A stretch of DNA of 35,332 bases from Clostridiaceae bacterium (GCA_012838475.1 DUPE01000017.1:1-35332), one strand, 5' to 3'. Positions 1 to 11,149 are shown, numbered from the stretch's first letter. Program-made: numbers and translations. Notes: a model not told the origin generated them from the sequence alone.

Positions 1-603
1 AAGAAAACACCTGGGTTGGATCATCCAAACGAACGGGAGACGAATGTCGAACAAGCAGAAGAGCTTGAGGACGGCACTGTAGAAACCGACGATGATGTTA
101 CAACTCCAACATACGATTCTGATTTGACAACTGATGACGCTGGCGGGGATCCGCTTGTCCAAACGGAGAAATATCAACAACTGGAAGACAAGTTTTTGCG
201 TGTATGCGCTGAGTATGACAATTTCCGCAGGCGCACGCGTAAGGAAAAAGACGCTCTATATTCCGATTCTTTGACAGATGTTATCTGTAAATTTTTGCCT
301 GTAGCGGATAATATAGATCGGGCTTTAGAACAGGCTGAGAATAGCATCACGGATGAGACTAAACCGTATTACGAAGGCGTTACCTTGATACGCAAGCAGT
401 TTGATGAAGTGTTATCCAGTCTGGGAGTTGAAGAAATTACTGCTCTGGGAAACACCTTTGATCCCAATCTCCATCACGCCGTATCTGTCATAGTTGATGA
501 CGAATTTGGAGAAAATGTGATTACTGAGGTTTTTCAGCGCGGCTATAAGCGAGGCGATAACGTGCTTCGCCATACGGTAGTGCAAGTTGCAAATTCACGA
601 TAA
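1..603 (+). CDS. grpE: GrpE nucleotide exchange factor (5' end cut off by window)
   Basis: GrpE releases ADP from DnaK and so resets the chaperone cycle in the cytoplasm. The protein has the family layout: a long acidic N-terminal tail, a helical dimerisation region containing the CAEYDNFRRRTRKEKD stretch, and a C-terminal beta domain with FDPNLHHAVS and a GYKRGDNVLRHTVVQVA ending. The frame is open to the first base of the window, so the true start probably lies just upstream. A TTG at 16 would give 195 residues but has no visible ribosome binding site. It sits 64 bp upstream of dnaK on the same strand, the standard grpE-dnaK-dnaJ order; hrcA would be expected upstream but is outside the window. 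Identity is secure; only the start is open. Confidence 0.95.
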   Translation, partial: KKTPGLDHPNERETNVEQAEELEDGTVETDDDVTTPTYDSDLTTDDAGGDPLVQTEKYQQLEDKFLRVCAEYDNFRRRTRKEKDALYSDSLTDVICKFLPVADNIDRALEQAENSITDETKPYYEGVTLIRKQFDEVLSSLGVEEITALGNTFDPNLHHAVSVIVDDEFGENVITEVFQRGYKRGDNVLRHTVVQVANSR

Positions 604-628
604 CCTCACTAGAGATATCTTGATATAA

Positions 629-2521
<1,893 letters not shown>

Positions 2522-2624
2522 TAGTAAAATTGTTATGACCGGAACCTGCTCACTATACTGGATATAGGCGGTAACGGCTGCATGCATTCCGGGAAATTGA
2601 TCTACGGTAATTATTTTTGAACTA

Positions 2625-2672
2625 TGGTATTATTTTGAAAAAGATACCCGTCCGCATTGTGCGGCGGGTATC
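2625..2672 (+). promoter_or_regulatory. Possible extended -10 promoter followed by a strong hairpin upstream of dnaJ
   Basis: In the 174 bp between dnaK and dnaJ, TGG-TATTAT at 2625-2633 resembles an extended -10 element with no clear -35. About 10 bp downstream begins a strong inverted repeat. GATACCCG (2643-2650) pairs with CGGGTATC (2665-2672), and CCGCA (2652-2656) pairs with TGCGG (2660-2664) around a TTG loop, with a single bulged T at 2651. That gives 13 base pairs. There is no T-tract after it, so it is not a canonical terminator. It ends 12 nt before the dnaJ ribosome binding site and may be a 5' stability or translation-control element. Confidence 0.45.
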
Positions 2673-2695
2673 AGCTCGTCAGGCGGGAGGCTCAG

Positions 2696-3853
2696 GTGGC
2701 AGAGAAGCGCGATTATTATGAGGTACTAGGCGTTGACAGGTCAGCGGATGAAAACCAAATCAAAAAGGCCTATTGGAAACTGGCTAAAAAATATCATCCG
2801 GACGTCAATCCGGATAACAAAGAAGCAGAAGAAAAATTTAAGGAAGCCAATGATGCATATCAGGTTCTGAGCGACAAGGACAAACGCAGCCGCTATGATC
2901 AATTCGGTCATGCCGGCGTTGACACTAATGGTTTTGCCGGGCAGGGATTTGGCGGCTTTGATCTCAATGATATTTTCAGTACAATTTTTGGCGGATTCAG
3001 CGGGTTTGGCGATTTGGGCGGTTTTGGCAGAACTTCGGCTGCCGGAAGCCGCGGGCCGCGCCGGGGAGCTAACCTGCGCTACCGCATGAATTTAGATTTT
3101 ATGGAAGCTGCCTTCGGGGTTGAACGCGAGATTTCCATCAACAAGGATGACAGATGTACCACTTGTGAGGGCAATAAGACCAGCGATGGCTCCAAGCCAA
3201 AGACTTGCCCCACTTGTCAGGGAAGCGGCCAGGTACAGATGGTCAGAGATACAATGTTCGGGCAAATGATGACCAGCAGTACATGCGAAACGTGCATGGG
3301 CAGCGGTGAGACCATTGATAACCCTTGTCCGGACTGCAGGGGCAGAGGAGTCAAAAGTACCAACAAACGCCTTCTGGTTACTATTCCCGCGGGCATCAAT
3401 GAGGGGGAAATGCTGACACTTAGAGGGGAGGGCGAACCGGGTGAGAGGGGCGGACCATACGGAGATCTTTATATTGAAATCAGGATCAGACCTCATCCGG
3501 TATTTAGACGTGAAGGCTTTAACACCTTCTGTGAGGTCCCTATCACTTTCACTCAGGCTGCTATCGGTGCCGAGATTGAGATCCCAACAATAGACGGCAC
3601 TGTTAATTATCGTCTAAATGAAGGCACACAGCCTGGAGACACTTACACGATGAAAGGGAAAGGGATAACTGCGATTAATCGACCCGGGCAAAGAGGAGAT
3701 CACATATTCCGGGTAGTAATCGAAGTTCCACGTAATCTTGATAATAATCAAAAGGATATGCTTAATGCTTTTGAGCAAAGCTTGAGTGAAGAGAACTATC
3801 GGGAGAGAAAGTCCTTTTTTGACAAGGTTAAACACGTTTTTAATAAAAATTGA
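2696..3853 (+). CDS. dnaJ: Hsp40 co-chaperone DnaJ
   Basis: J-domain protein that delivers clients to DnaK and stimulates its ATPase. Domains in order (385 residues from the chosen start): J domain with HPD at 34-36, a Gly/Phe-rich region (about 74-118), four zinc motifs at about 154-160, 171-178, 197-204 and 211-218, and the C-terminal substrate-binding domain. The first zinc motif, CTTCEGNK, departs from CxxCxGxG at its last position; the other three are standard. I chose the GTG at 2696 because GGGAGG at 2685-2690 sits 5 nt before it and translation then begins [12 protein letters not shown], as in the family. An in-frame TTG at 2657 lies in the loop of the upstream hairpin and would add an unusual N-terminus. 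The stop overlaps the beginning of the next reading frame. Confidence 0.96.
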   Translation: MAEKRDYYEVLGVDRSADENQIKKAYWKLAKKYHPDVNPDNKEAEEKFKEANDAYQVLSDKDKRSRYDQFGHAGVDTNGFAGQGFGGFDLNDIFSTIFGGFSGFGDLGGFGRTSAAGSRGPRRGANLRYRMNLDFMEAAFGVEREISINKDDRCTTCEGNKTSDGSKPKTCPTCQGSGQVQMVRDTMFGQMMTSSTCETCMGSGETIDNPCPDCRGRGVKSTNKRLLVTIPAGINEGEMLTLRGEGEPGERGGPYGDLYIEIRIRPHPVFRREGFNTFCEVPITFTQAAIGAEIEIPTIDGTVNYRLNEGTQPGDTYTMKGKGITAINRPGQRGDHIFRVVIEVPRNLDNNQKDMLNAFEQSLSEENYRERKSFFDKVKHVFNKN

Positions 3854-3858
3854 CGGAT

Positions 3859-4491
3859 ATGAATTATATTGTATTTGATCTTGAATGGAATATTGTAGGC
3901 AAGAAGAATAAGGTAAGCCAGGCTGAGCAAGAGAAGCTGCCCTTCGAGATAATCGAAATCGGAGCTGTGAAGCTGGACAGTGAGATGCAGCTCGTAAGCT
4001 CTTTTAGCGCTTTTGTTCAGCCAAAGTTGTATCCCGTTATCTCGCACTATGTAGCCCGGGTAACAAAAAGAAATCAGGAAAGTCTAAAGCTTGGCAGACC
4101 TTTTCCCGAGGTGGCCAGAGATTTTCATGCTTTTTCTCAAAACGGGAAACCTGTTTTTTGCAGTTGGTCCAAATCTGATCCTCAGGTGATTATCGATAAT
4201 CTTAATTATTATGATATTGATCTGATAAATCCACTTTATTGCCTGGATGTTCAAACCCTGTTCGCTGTGGTAGGTGAAAAAGCAAGCAGCACTACACAAC
4301 GGTCGATTGAGTATGCCCTTGAGTATTTAAACGTAAAGCAGGATAAGCCTTTGCACACTGCACTAAATGACGCCTACTATACCGCTAGAATCCTGCAGGC
4401 GATCTGGCTGGAGCTGGGAGATCATAGTATCAGTCAATCTGAAACTATAAAGGAATATTTGTATCAGCCCTCAATAAAGAAAAGACGGTAA
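3859..4491 (+). CDS. DEDDh-family 3'-5' exonuclease
   Basis: A DnaQ-like exonuclease of 210 residues. The acidic signature is complete: D7 and E9 in VFDLEW, D107 in SWSKSD, and H166 with D171 in [11 protein letters not shown], the HxxxxD arrangement of the DEDDh subgroup. It is a stand-alone domain without polymerase or helicase parts, so it could trim RNA or DNA ends; the substrate cannot be told from sequence. It resembles the KapD-like group of Gram-positive exonucleases. The ATG at 3859 is chosen over a TTG at 3850 that overlaps the dnaJ stop; neither has a strong ribosome binding site, so translation may be coupled to dnaJ. Its 3' end overlaps the convergent tyrS by 28 bp. Confidence 0.85.
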   Translation: MNYIVFDLEWNIVGKKNKVSQAEQEKLPFEIIEIGAVKLDSEMQLVSSFSAFVQPKLYPVISHYVARVTKRNQESLKLGRPFPEVARDFHAFSQNGKPVFCSWSKSDPQVIIDNLNYYDIDLINPLYCLDVQTLFAVVGEKASSTTQRSIEYALEYLNVKQDKPLHTALNDAYYTARILQAIWLELGDHSISQSETIKEYLYQPSIKKRR

Positions 4492-5690
4492 TAACGTTTT
4501 TTACCTTTGCGGATAATGACTGCGTTGTCAATGATATCGCCTTCATTTAACACATAATCAAAATCTTCTAACACCTTATCATTAAGAGAAATGCCCTTTT
4601 GCTGAATCAGGCGTCTGCCTTCACTGCGAGAGGGTATTATTTTGGCCTCTGTGAGCAGATCAAGTAGTGGTCTTTCTTTTTCGGAAGCCGGAAATTTGAT
4701 CTCCGGCATGTTGGCAGCGGCGCCACTGCCGGAAAATATTTCTTTGGCAGCTTGCTCTACTTCGTTCGCAATTTCCTCACCGTGAACGATCTTGGTCACT
4801 TCATAAGCGAGCCTTTGTTTGGCAAGATTAAGCTCTTGACCTTCCAGCCCGGAGTAGTCTGAAATTTCTTCCAAAGACATGAAAGTGAGAAGCTTCAAGC
4901 AGTTAATAACATCGGCATCGTCAATATTGCGCCAGTATTGATAAAAATCGTAGGGTTTTAGTTTCTCGGGGTCGAGCCAAACTGCACCACCCACTGTTTT
5001 GCCCATTTTTTCGCCGGTCGAAGTGGTAAGGAGGGTCAAGGTCATTCCATAAGCGTGTCCTTTCTCTTTGCGGCGAATCAGATCAGTGCCTGCTAGAATA
5101 TTAGACCATTGGTCATCGCCTCCCAGCTGCAAACGGCATTCATAACGCCTGTACAGTTCGAGAAAATCATAAGCCTGCAGGAGCATATAGTTGAACTCCA
5201 GGAAAGTTAAGCCGTGTTCCATGCGTTGCTTATACGCCTCTGCCGTCAGCATGCGGTTTACTGTAAACTGAGAGCCTATCTCCCGGATAAATTCAATATA
5301 ATTCAGGGGCAGCAGCCATTCTGCATTATCCAGCATGATAGCTTTGTCATCGGAGAAGTCAATCACGATCTCCATCTGCTTCTTGAATCTCTCGACATTG
5401 TGACGAATCGTCTCTATTGTCATCACCTTTCTGAGATCCGTGCGACCTGAGGGGTCACCGATCATACCGGTTCCGCCGCCTAACAAAGCAATCGGACGAT
5501 GGCCGGCTCGCTGCATATGAGCCATGGCCATCAATTGAACAAAGTGGCCGACATGTAAGCTGTCTGCAGTAGGATCGAAGCCAATATAAAAAGTAGCACC
5601 AGGTTTACTCAAATATTCCTGTACTTCTTCTTCATGCGATATCTGAGCGATGAAGCCACGTTCCTGTAAAACCTCGAATACTGATTTCAT
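4464..5690 (-). CDS. tyrS: Tyrosyl-tRNA synthetase
   Basis: Class I aminoacyl-tRNA synthetase charging tRNA-Tyr. The 408 residues show the Rossmann catalytic domain with the HIGH-type motif HVGH at 46-49 preceded by [12 protein letters not shown], the GGDDQWSNI tyrosine-site segment at about 190-198, the KMSKS-type loop KMGKT at 228-232, and a C-terminal S4 RNA-binding domain from about 340 on. This is the common bacterial TyrRS length and order. The ATG is preceded by AGGGGTG at a good distance. The leader before it is short (about 35 nt from a TATAAT-like element), so a T-box riboswitch of the kind many Bacillota tyrS genes carry does not fit here. It is transcribed toward the exonuclease gene and overlaps its end. 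Confidence 0.97.
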   Translation of the reverse strand: MKSVFEVLQERGFIAQISHEEEVQEYLSKPGATFYIGFDPTADSLHVGHFVQLMAMAHMQRAGHRPIALLGGGTGMIGDPSGRTDLRKVMTIETIRHNVERFKKQMEIVIDFSDDKAIMLDNAEWLLPLNYIEFIREIGSQFTVNRMLTAEAYKQRMEHGLTFLEFNYMLLQAYDFLELYRRYECRLQLGGDDQWSNILAGTDLIRRKEKGHAYGMTLTLLTTSTGEKMGKTVGGAVWLDPEKLKPYDFYQYWRNIDDADVINCLKLLTFMSLEEISDYSGLEGQELNLAKQRLAYEVTKIVHGEEIANEVEQAAKEIFSGSGAAANMPEIKFPASEKERPLLDLLTEAKIIPSRSEGRRLIQQKGISLNDKVLEDFDYVLNEGDIIDNAVIIRKGKKRYYRLFFIEG

Positions 5691-5722
5691 AAGGCACCCC
5701 TTTATACAAAATACTCAAAACA

Positions 5723-5728
5723 ATTATA
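5723..5728 (-). promoter_or_regulatory. Candidate -10 element for tyrS
   Basis: On the minus strand a perfect TATAAT lies about 33 bp upstream of the tyrS ATG. No good -35 hexamer is found at 16-18 bp, so the assignment rests on the -10 and its position between tyrS and the upstream tmcAL. Confidence 0.35.
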
Positions 5729-5777
5729 CTGTTTATAGTTCAAACCTTTGTTATTCTAGCTTTTGACCTCGACTTCG

Positions 5778-7073
5778 TCAAAGCTGCACCGGCTTTTGCA
5801 GATAATACTCGTTAATGTTGCCACCTGTTTCTTTGTACCAGAGAGCAGCAGCTGTCAGGGATATATCCTTTTGTCTGATTGCTGCATGGCTCAAGAGACC
5901 ATCGTAATCGGAGGCTAGATTAATCAAGGGCAAAGTCGATTTTTCCCGCATCAAACGCAAAAGATATCTGCCGTCTTTATTAAATCCAGATATTTTAAGA
6001 AATCGGGGCGCTGCTAACTCTTCCAGGTCTGCACTCTTCAGATTCAGAAGGAGAGAAATCAAGGCTCGTCGTACTCGTGAGGCGGGATGAGTTCTGGTGG
6101 CAGCAACCTTCACAAAGTCGGAAAGACTGCCGCACAGATGCCCTTTCCGACTGGCCAGATTAATAAGCCTTTCGCCCAAGCCCTGTTGCATATGAGCTAT
6201 TTGCGAAATTTGAGCAGAATTTTGCTGACTTATGGAAAAAAAGATATCTTTGCGAAAATGATCTAAGAGCAAAGGACCTTTTTGCTCTTGATATGAATAC
6301 AAAATAGGCGCCAGGGAATAGGAAGGCATCAAGGTTTCCAGATTACGGACTAATTCCAGCTCAGATGAGAAACCTGTCGTGACGGTTTGTGTATTTATGC
6401 CGTCAGCATTCAAATCTATATTTTTATCTTTGTTACAATCAGCAGGTATAACAGCCGCCCGGATTATCTCCCTGATATCGCTGGCAGATGAAGCGGCTAT
6501 ACGTGGATACAAGGTCAGCTCGATATTTTTATTGTCATAAGTTGTCAGAGCCTTCAGATATTCAATTGCCAGAATATTATTGGGTTTGTTGAGGAGGGCA
6601 GCCAGCTTCGCATCCCCAGCTTCTGCCGCAACAGCTTTTTCTCTGGCGGCGGCGAAGCCTAACCCTTCCTTAATGCCGGCTTTGAGGTTTTCCTTGTATC
6701 GATAGCTTTCGTTTGATAACAGGTCACTGATAAGCTTCAATTTGTCGTAATCGGGGTCCTCTGCTCCGCAGGCTATCTCCTGAGTAATACCGGTCGCAAG
6801 TATGCTCCTGACGGCTCCTGCTGCAAAGCCCTCCGCACTGGACAAGGCGTATATGTCAGGCAAAGACAACACCAGATCTGCGCCGGCAGCTAAAGTTACT
6901 TTGCTACGCTGGGAGGGTGAAATAAGTGCCGGCACACCTCTTTGGCTGAAAAATTCCGGCATGATTACAATAATTTTGCTGCGTGGAGGCGAATTAAGTC
7001 GGATTTGCCTCAACAAATGAGCGTGCCCACAGTGCAGGGGGTTAAATTCAGCTATTACTGCAATAACTCTCAC
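5778..7073 (-). CDS. tmcAL: tRNA(Met) cytidine acetate ligase TmcAL (YlbM family)
   Basis: This family makes N4-acetylcytidine at the wobble position of elongator tRNA-Met, using acetate and ATP. The 431-residue protein opens with MRVIAVIAEFNPLHCGH, whose FNPLHCGH at residues 10-17 is the nucleotidyltransferase signature. It is followed by PEFFSQRGVPALISPSQR and ADLVLSLPDIYALSSAEGFA, which are typical of this family and distinguish it from other HIGH-type nucleotidyltransferases. The start is GTG, with AAGAGGAG 9 nt upstream; an ATG in between is out of frame and stops at once. It lies upstream of tyrS on the same strand with an 87 bp gap that appears to hold a separate tyrS promoter. The acetate substrate links it loosely to the nearby pta-ackA, which may be coincidence. 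Confidence 0.9.
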   Translation of the reverse strand: MRVIAVIAEFNPLHCGHAHLLRQIRLNSPPRSKIIVIMPEFFSQRGVPALISPSQRSKVTLAAGADLVLSLPDIYALSSAEGFAAGAVRSILATGITQEIACGAEDPDYDKLKLISDLLSNESYRYKENLKAGIKEGLGFAAAREKAVAAEAGDAKLAALLNKPNNILAIEYLKALTTYDNKNIELTLYPRIAASSASDIREIIRAAVIPADCNKDKNIDLNADGINTQTVTTGFSSELELVRNLETLMPSYSLAPILYSYQEQKGPLLLDHFRKDIFFSISQQNSAQISQIAHMQQGLGERLINLASRKGHLCGSLSDFVKVAATRTHPASRVRRALISLLLNLKSADLEELAAPRFLKISGFNKDGRYLLRLMREKSTLPLINLASDYDGLLSHAAIRQKDISLTAAALWYKETGGNINEYYLQKPVQL

Positions 7074-7153
7074 AAAAACATGCTCCTCTTCTGGGATAAT
7101 TCTATCAGACCTACCGGATAATAATAGTCTCAGATAAAATATCTTTAATATAT

Positions 7154-7291
7154 GGGATCTGCATAAAAATGAACAGGGAATAAGTGCTGGACGTGTTTGT
7201 AACCCGTCATAACCAGGAGTACGGGATCTGTGGCAACGTAAGTTCTAGGACGGACGATGCCAGGAGTTCGGGATCTGTGGCAAAGTGAGTT
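7154..7291. repeat. Degenerate direct repeats in the tmcAL-7369 intergenic region
   Basis: Two 32-bp copies at 7213-7244 and 7260-7291 differ at three positions and are 47 bp apart start to start. Each runs from CCAGGAGT through GGGATCTGTGGCAA to an AGTT ending. A third, poorly matching copy may begin at the GGGATCTG at 7154-7161, followed by a related TAAGTGCTGGACG segment. The rest of this 295-bp gap (7074-7368) holds no gene, no clear terminator, and only a short repeated TCGGCTAATT near its right end. Confidence 0.7.
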
Positions 7292-7368
7292 TGTGGCCGT
7301 CAGCAAAAATGAATTCGGCTAATTACAATAATTTGTTAATATCGGCTAATTTAGATTAGAATGCTTTT

Positions 7369-8667
7369 ATGAAGTTGAGTGGTAAATATCGTTATATTCT
7401 GCCTTTGCTCGCACTGCTTATCGCAGGTGCGATACTGCTGTATTTTATTTTAAGCAACAGAGAACTTCCTCAGCTTCCTTTAGACTACCTCCCCGGTCTT
7501 GCCAATGACAGGTCAGAGTATGACTCGGATATCCTGGCTCCCGGCGTACTGCGACAGATTGAAGATCAATTGATGATTGATTTGGAAACCAAGTCAAATG
7601 CAATAGGAGGTGAGGTTACAGTCACCAGCGCAGAAGATCTGGTCTCCGCCTGGCGCAAACTGCCCAATATCGATCTTGGTGACAATATAGATGAGATTAT
7701 GATGGCTGAGCAGGTACTAGCCAGAGATCAGCTCTATCTTGGACAAATACTAGCGGAGACGGGCAATAAACGACAAATAAACTCCTGGCGGGATAACTTT
7801 GCTAAGGCTTTCTATGATGACTCTTCCGGCCTGTATGCGAGCTCTCTAGATCTTGATCAGGATGGTCTTTACCGGAAAACTAATCCTAACTGGATGACAA
7901 CTCTTGGATACACTCGTGTTCTTTTGCTAACCTATATGCTCAATCCTTCGCACGATTTACTAAACAAACTGGAGGAGCTGTCTGCAACCTTGTTTCCTTT
8001 GTTTCAGTCCGGACCTCCTGCGTCCCTGACAGGACTGGGGCCAAATTTGAACCATCCTTTATTCTCAAAAGCTGTAGAAGATGAGCTCACTGAACAAGTT
8101 GCAGTGCCTCTAATATCTTTAGAAAGCATAGATTTCTGGGCCCTATATCAGCTGGCAGGTATTGACAGCAACTGGGAGAATATCGCTCAACAATGGATTG
8201 ATCATGTGATTGAATATATGTCCGATGAAGTTATGCCTTTTCCGCCGGAAGGCTGGAACTTATCACAAGGGACTGCCATGCCTCTTATCTCTTCGGATTA
8301 TCAGGCTGAAACATGGCGTATTGTAAAAACTTCACTAAATTTAGCTGAAGTAGGAATTAATAATCCTGAGCTGGAAGGATTTCTCTTAGAAGAACTGGAA
8401 AGCGGTGGCTTAGCGTCTTCGTATCATCTTATAAGTGGCAACAGCGGAGCGAGCAGCTCAAACTTGGCTCTAACTGCCTGGACAGCCAGACTAGCCCGGG
8501 CAGTGGACAATAAAACCTTGTATTCCGCTGCCATAGGACAAATGCGCAGAAGCTATGTATCCAATCAGTCCAGTTCATTTTTTGGCGCTTTCGCGCAAAC
8601 AGATGAAGAAGGCAGATTGCAGATTAACGCCCTGGATCAGATGCTGGTTCTTCTGGCTTTACAGTAA
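7369..8667 (+). CDS. Membrane-anchored protein of unknown function
   Basis: I do not recognise this 432-residue protein. It begins MKLSGKYRY followed by a hydrophobic segment at about residues 9-28 (ILPLLALLIAGAILLYFIL), so it is most likely an uncleaved anchor with the bulk outside the cell. The outer part is acidic, Trp- and Leu-rich, and apparently all helical, with recurring helix-loop units such as WMTTLGYTRVLLLTYML and NLALTAWTARLARAV. This resembles alpha/alpha-barrel (six-hairpin) glycosidase folds in general style, but I cannot point to a catalytic motif, so no activity is claimed. The ribosome binding site is weak. It stands alone between tmcAL (minus strand) and pta (own promoter). 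Confidence 0.8.
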   Translation: MKLSGKYRYILPLLALLIAGAILLYFILSNRELPQLPLDYLPGLANDRSEYDSDILAPGVLRQIEDQLMIDLETKSNAIGGEVTVTSAEDLVSAWRKLPNIDLGDNIDEIMMAEQVLARDQLYLGQILAETGNKRQINSWRDNFAKAFYDDSSGLYASSLDLDQDGLYRKTNPNWMTTLGYTRVLLLTYMLNPSHDLLNKLEELSATLFPLFQSGPPASLTGLGPNLNHPLFSKAVEDELTEQVAVPLISLESIDFWALYQLAGIDSNWENIAQQWIDHVIEYMSDEVMPFPPEGWNLSQGTAMPLISSDYQAETWRIVKTSLNLAEVGINNPELEGFLLEELESGGLASSYHLISGNSGASSSNLALTAWTARLARAVDNKTLYSAAIGQMRRSYVSNQSSSFFGAFAQTDEEGRLQINALDQMLVLLALQ

Positions 8668-8680
8668 ATTTTTTGAGTTT

Positions 8681-8709
8681 TTCATAATTGAATCTAATCT
8701 TTATATAAT
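8681..8709 (+). promoter_or_regulatory. Sigma-A-type promoter for pta-ackA
   Basis: TTCATA at 8681-8686, a 17-bp spacer and a perfect TATAAT at 8704-8709, about 55 bp before the pta start. The -35 matches TTGACA at four of six positions. Confidence 0.6.
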
Positions 8710-8763
8710 CTATACTAAGCGATGGTTAGCATAAAAAGTTAAAAATATATGACGGAGGAGAAT

Positions 8764-9759
8764 ATGAGTTTTTTAGACAATGTCAAAACTGCGGCACGCA
8801 AAGTTAAGAAGACTATTGTGTTGCCCGAGAGCATGGACCCACGGGTAGTCGAAGCTGCAGCAAAAATTCTTGAGGAACAACTGGCAGAGGTTATTTTACT
8901 GGGTAAGAAAGAAGAAATACAGGCCCAAGCACCGGAATGGGATGTCTCCCGAGCGACCTTCATTGATCCGGCCTATTATGAGGGACTGGATGATTTTGTA
9001 GAAACATACTATGAGATGCGTAAACAGAAGGGTATGACTCCTGAGCAAGCCAGAGAAACCATGCTGCAAGCAACTCCCTTCGGTATCATGATGGTCAAAA
9101 AAGATCTGGCCGACGGGCTCGTGGCTGGCGCGGTAGGCAGCACTGCAGATACCTTAAGACCGGCACTGCAAATTTTGCGGACTAAACCGGGAACTAAAAT
9201 GATCTCAACCTTCTTCATGATGGTTGTTCCTGAATGCGAGTATGGCGAGAACGGCACTTTCCTTTTTTCAGATTGTGGCTTAGTGGAAAATCCTGACGCA
9301 GACCAATTGTCTGAAATAGCTGTATCCTCTGCAACATCATTCAAGGCTCTGACCGGGGTTGAACCCAAAGTGGCTATGTTGTCTTATTCCAGCTTTGGTT
9401 CCGCCAAGAGCGAATTGACTGAAAAAGTTGTGGAAGCTACCCGATTGGCCAAAGAAAAAGCACCTCAGTTCGTTATTGACGGTGAACTGCAGGCTGATGC
9501 GGCTATCGTGCCCGCGATTGGCAAGTCGAAGGCGCCAAACAGCAAAATCCAGGGCGATGCCAACTGTCTGATTTTCCCTGATTTGAATGCCGGCAACATA
9601 GGTTACAAATTAGTTGAGCGTTTAGCTAAAGCAGAGGCCTATGGCCCTATGTTGCAAGGAATTGCTAAGCCGGTAAATGATCTCTCACGTGGTTGTTCCG
9701 CAGACGACATCGTCGGCGTTACTGCCTTAACCGTTCTGCAGTGCGCTGCAAACGACTAA
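8764..9759 (+). CDS. pta: Phosphate acetyltransferase
   Basis: Converts acetyl-CoA and phosphate to acetyl phosphate and CoA, the first step of the acetate pathway. At 331 residues it is the short, single-domain type common in Gram-positive bacteria. Family stretches include KKTIVLPESMDPRVVEAA near the start, ADGLVAGAVGSTADTLRPAL in the middle, and SKIQGDANCLIFPDLNAGN and AKPVNDLSRGCSADDIV near the end. I chose the ATG at 8764 because GGAGGAG lies 3 nt upstream (core GGAGG, 5 nt spacing); an in-frame ATG at 8749 lies ahead of that ribosome binding site. It is followed by ackA 59 bp downstream, almost certainly in one transcript. Confidence 0.97.
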   Translation: MSFLDNVKTAARKVKKTIVLPESMDPRVVEAAAKILEEQLAEVILLGKKEEIQAQAPEWDVSRATFIDPAYYEGLDDFVETYYEMRKQKGMTPEQARETMLQATPFGIMMVKKDLADGLVAGAVGSTADTLRPALQILRTKPGTKMISTFFMMVVPECEYGENGTFLFSDCGLVENPDADQLSEIAVSSATSFKALTGVEPKVAMLSYSSFGSAKSELTEKVVEATRLAKEKAPQFVIDGELQADAAIVPAIGKSKAPNSKIQGDANCLIFPDLNAGNIGYKLVERLAKAEAYGPMLQGIAKPVNDLSRGCSADDIVGVTALTVLQCAAND

Positions 9760-9769
9760 TATTCTTTTA

Positions 9770-9782
9770 CTGGCTGAGCCAG
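9770..9782 (+). other. Small hairpin between pta and ackA
   Basis: CTGGC-TGA-GCCAG forms a 5-bp stem with a three-base loop 11 nt after the pta stop. No T-tract follows, so it is unlikely to end transcription. It might mark an mRNA processing or stability point between the two genes. Confidence 0.3.
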
Positions 9783-9818
9783 ACAAAATAAATAATATTA
9801 AATAATAAGGATGTACAT

Positions 9819-11024
9819 ATGAAAATTCTAATTATCAACTCAGGCAGCTCGTCGCTAAAATACCAAGTCATTAATTATGAGGGAAGTGAAGTATTATGCG
9901 TAGGTCTGTGTGAACGCATCGGTATTAAAGATCCGCAAATGACACATACTCTAATTAGCGGGGAAAAGATAAGGGCAGGCAAAGATTTTAAAAACCATAA
10001 AGATGCTGTTCTAGCTATGGTAGAAATGCTTACCTCAAAAGAATATGGCGTTATTTCAGACCTTTCTGAAATACAAGCTATTGGGCATCGCGTATTGCAT
10101 GGCGGCGAAGAATTCACCGCCCCGGTACAGATAACGGAAGCTGTTAAAGCTGCAATACGTACATGTTGTGTCTGGGGTCCTTTGCATAACCCAGCAAACT
10201 TGACCGGCATCGAAGTGTGTGAAGAAATAATGCCGGGAATTCCTCAAGTAGCTGTTTTTGATACTGCATTCCATCAGACCATGCCTCCAGAGGCTTATAT
10301 TTATGCTTTGCCATATCGTTATTATGAAGATATGGGCATCCGCCGCTACGGCTTTCACGGCACCTCACATATGTTTGTTTCACAACAAGCTGTCCAATTG
10401 TTGGGTGGCAAGGCTGAGGGCACAAAGATAATCACTGCTCATCTTGGCAATGGATCTTCTTTTGCGGCTGTGAAAGACGGTAAATGTGTTGACACATCTA
10501 TGGGACTTACTCCGCTGGCAGGAATCCCCATGGGAACTCGCTGCGGCGACATTGATCCTGCAATCGTTCCTTATATAATGGAAAAAGAGGATCTAAAGCC
10601 CAATGAGATTGACCATATCATGAATAAAGAATCCGGCGTGCTTGGTGTATCCGGCGTAAGTTCAGATTTCCGTGACTTGGCAACAAAAGCAAAAGCCGGT
10701 AACGAGCGAGCAGGGCTTGCTCTGGATATCTTCGTCTATCAAGGGAAAAAGATCATCTCCAGTTATGCGGGCGCACTTGGCGGGGCAGACGCAATCGTAT
10801 TTACCGCAGGAATCGGTGAGAATGACTACGTGACTCGTGCAAGAATGCTTGCGGGTCTGGAATTCATGGGCGTTAAAATTGACGACGAGAAGAATAGCAA
10901 CTTTAATGGACAAGCCGGGCTGATTTCCTCTGACGACTCAAAGGTCAAAGTCTTTGTTATTCCCACGAATGAGGAATTGTCGATCGCACTTCAGACTGTT
11001 GATGTGCTGGGTCTGGCTAATTAG
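9819..11024 (+). CDS. ackA: Acetate kinase
   Basis: Makes ATP from acetyl phosphate and ADP, releasing acetate; with Pta it is the main substrate-level phosphorylation route of many fermenters. The 401 residues carry the full ASKHA-fold acetokinase signature: NSGSSSLKYQVI at the start, GHRVLHGGEEF, VAVFDTAFHQTMPPEAY, RRYGFHGTSHMFVSQQ, HLGNGSSFAAV, DTSMGLTPLAGIPMGTRCGDIDP and a C-terminal VFTAGIGEND. Length is typical. TAAGGATG lies upstream of the ATG. No clear terminator follows, but rpmF downstream has its own strong promoter. Confidence 0.98.
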   Translation: MKILIINSGSSSLKYQVINYEGSEVLCVGLCERIGIKDPQMTHTLISGEKIRAGKDFKNHKDAVLAMVEMLTSKEYGVISDLSEIQAIGHRVLHGGEEFTAPVQITEAVKAAIRTCCVWGPLHNPANLTGIEVCEEIMPGIPQVAVFDTAFHQTMPPEAYIYALPYRYYEDMGIRRYGFHGTSHMFVSQQAVQLLGGKAEGTKIITAHLGNGSSFAAVKDGKCVDTSMGLTPLAGIPMGTRCGDIDPAIVPYIMEKEDLKPNEIDHIMNKESGVLGVSGVSSDFRDLATKAKAGNERAGLALDIFVYQGKKIISSYAGALGGADAIVFTAGIGENDYVTRARMLAGLEFMGVKIDDEKNSNFNGQAGLISSDDSKVKVFVIPTNEELSIALQTVDVLGLAN

Positions 11025-11120
11025 AACAGAACAAAAGCCGTCAAGTTAGCCGCAACTAAAGATTATCGAATGTTGCAGCAATAGATTCCAGGAGCACTAT
11101 AAGCCTTTGAACTATGATTC

Positions 11121-11149
11121 TTGACAGAAACATTCAGTTAAGTGATAAT
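11121..11149 (+). promoter_or_regulatory. Strong sigma-A promoter for rpmF
   Basis: A perfect TTGACA at 11121-11126, an exact 17-bp spacer, and GATAAT at 11144-11149 (five of six). Transcription would start near 11156 and give a leader of about 86 nt before rpmF. Confidence 0.8.

Noticed and set aside
2657-2695. Upstream TTG start for dnaJ
   Set aside because: It lies in the loop of a strong hairpin, has no ribosome binding site, and would add 13 residues not found in DnaJ proteins.
5691-5777. Possible T-box riboswitch before tyrS
   Set aside because: The gap is only 87 bp and lacks the T-box sequence and a terminator; there is no room for the structure.
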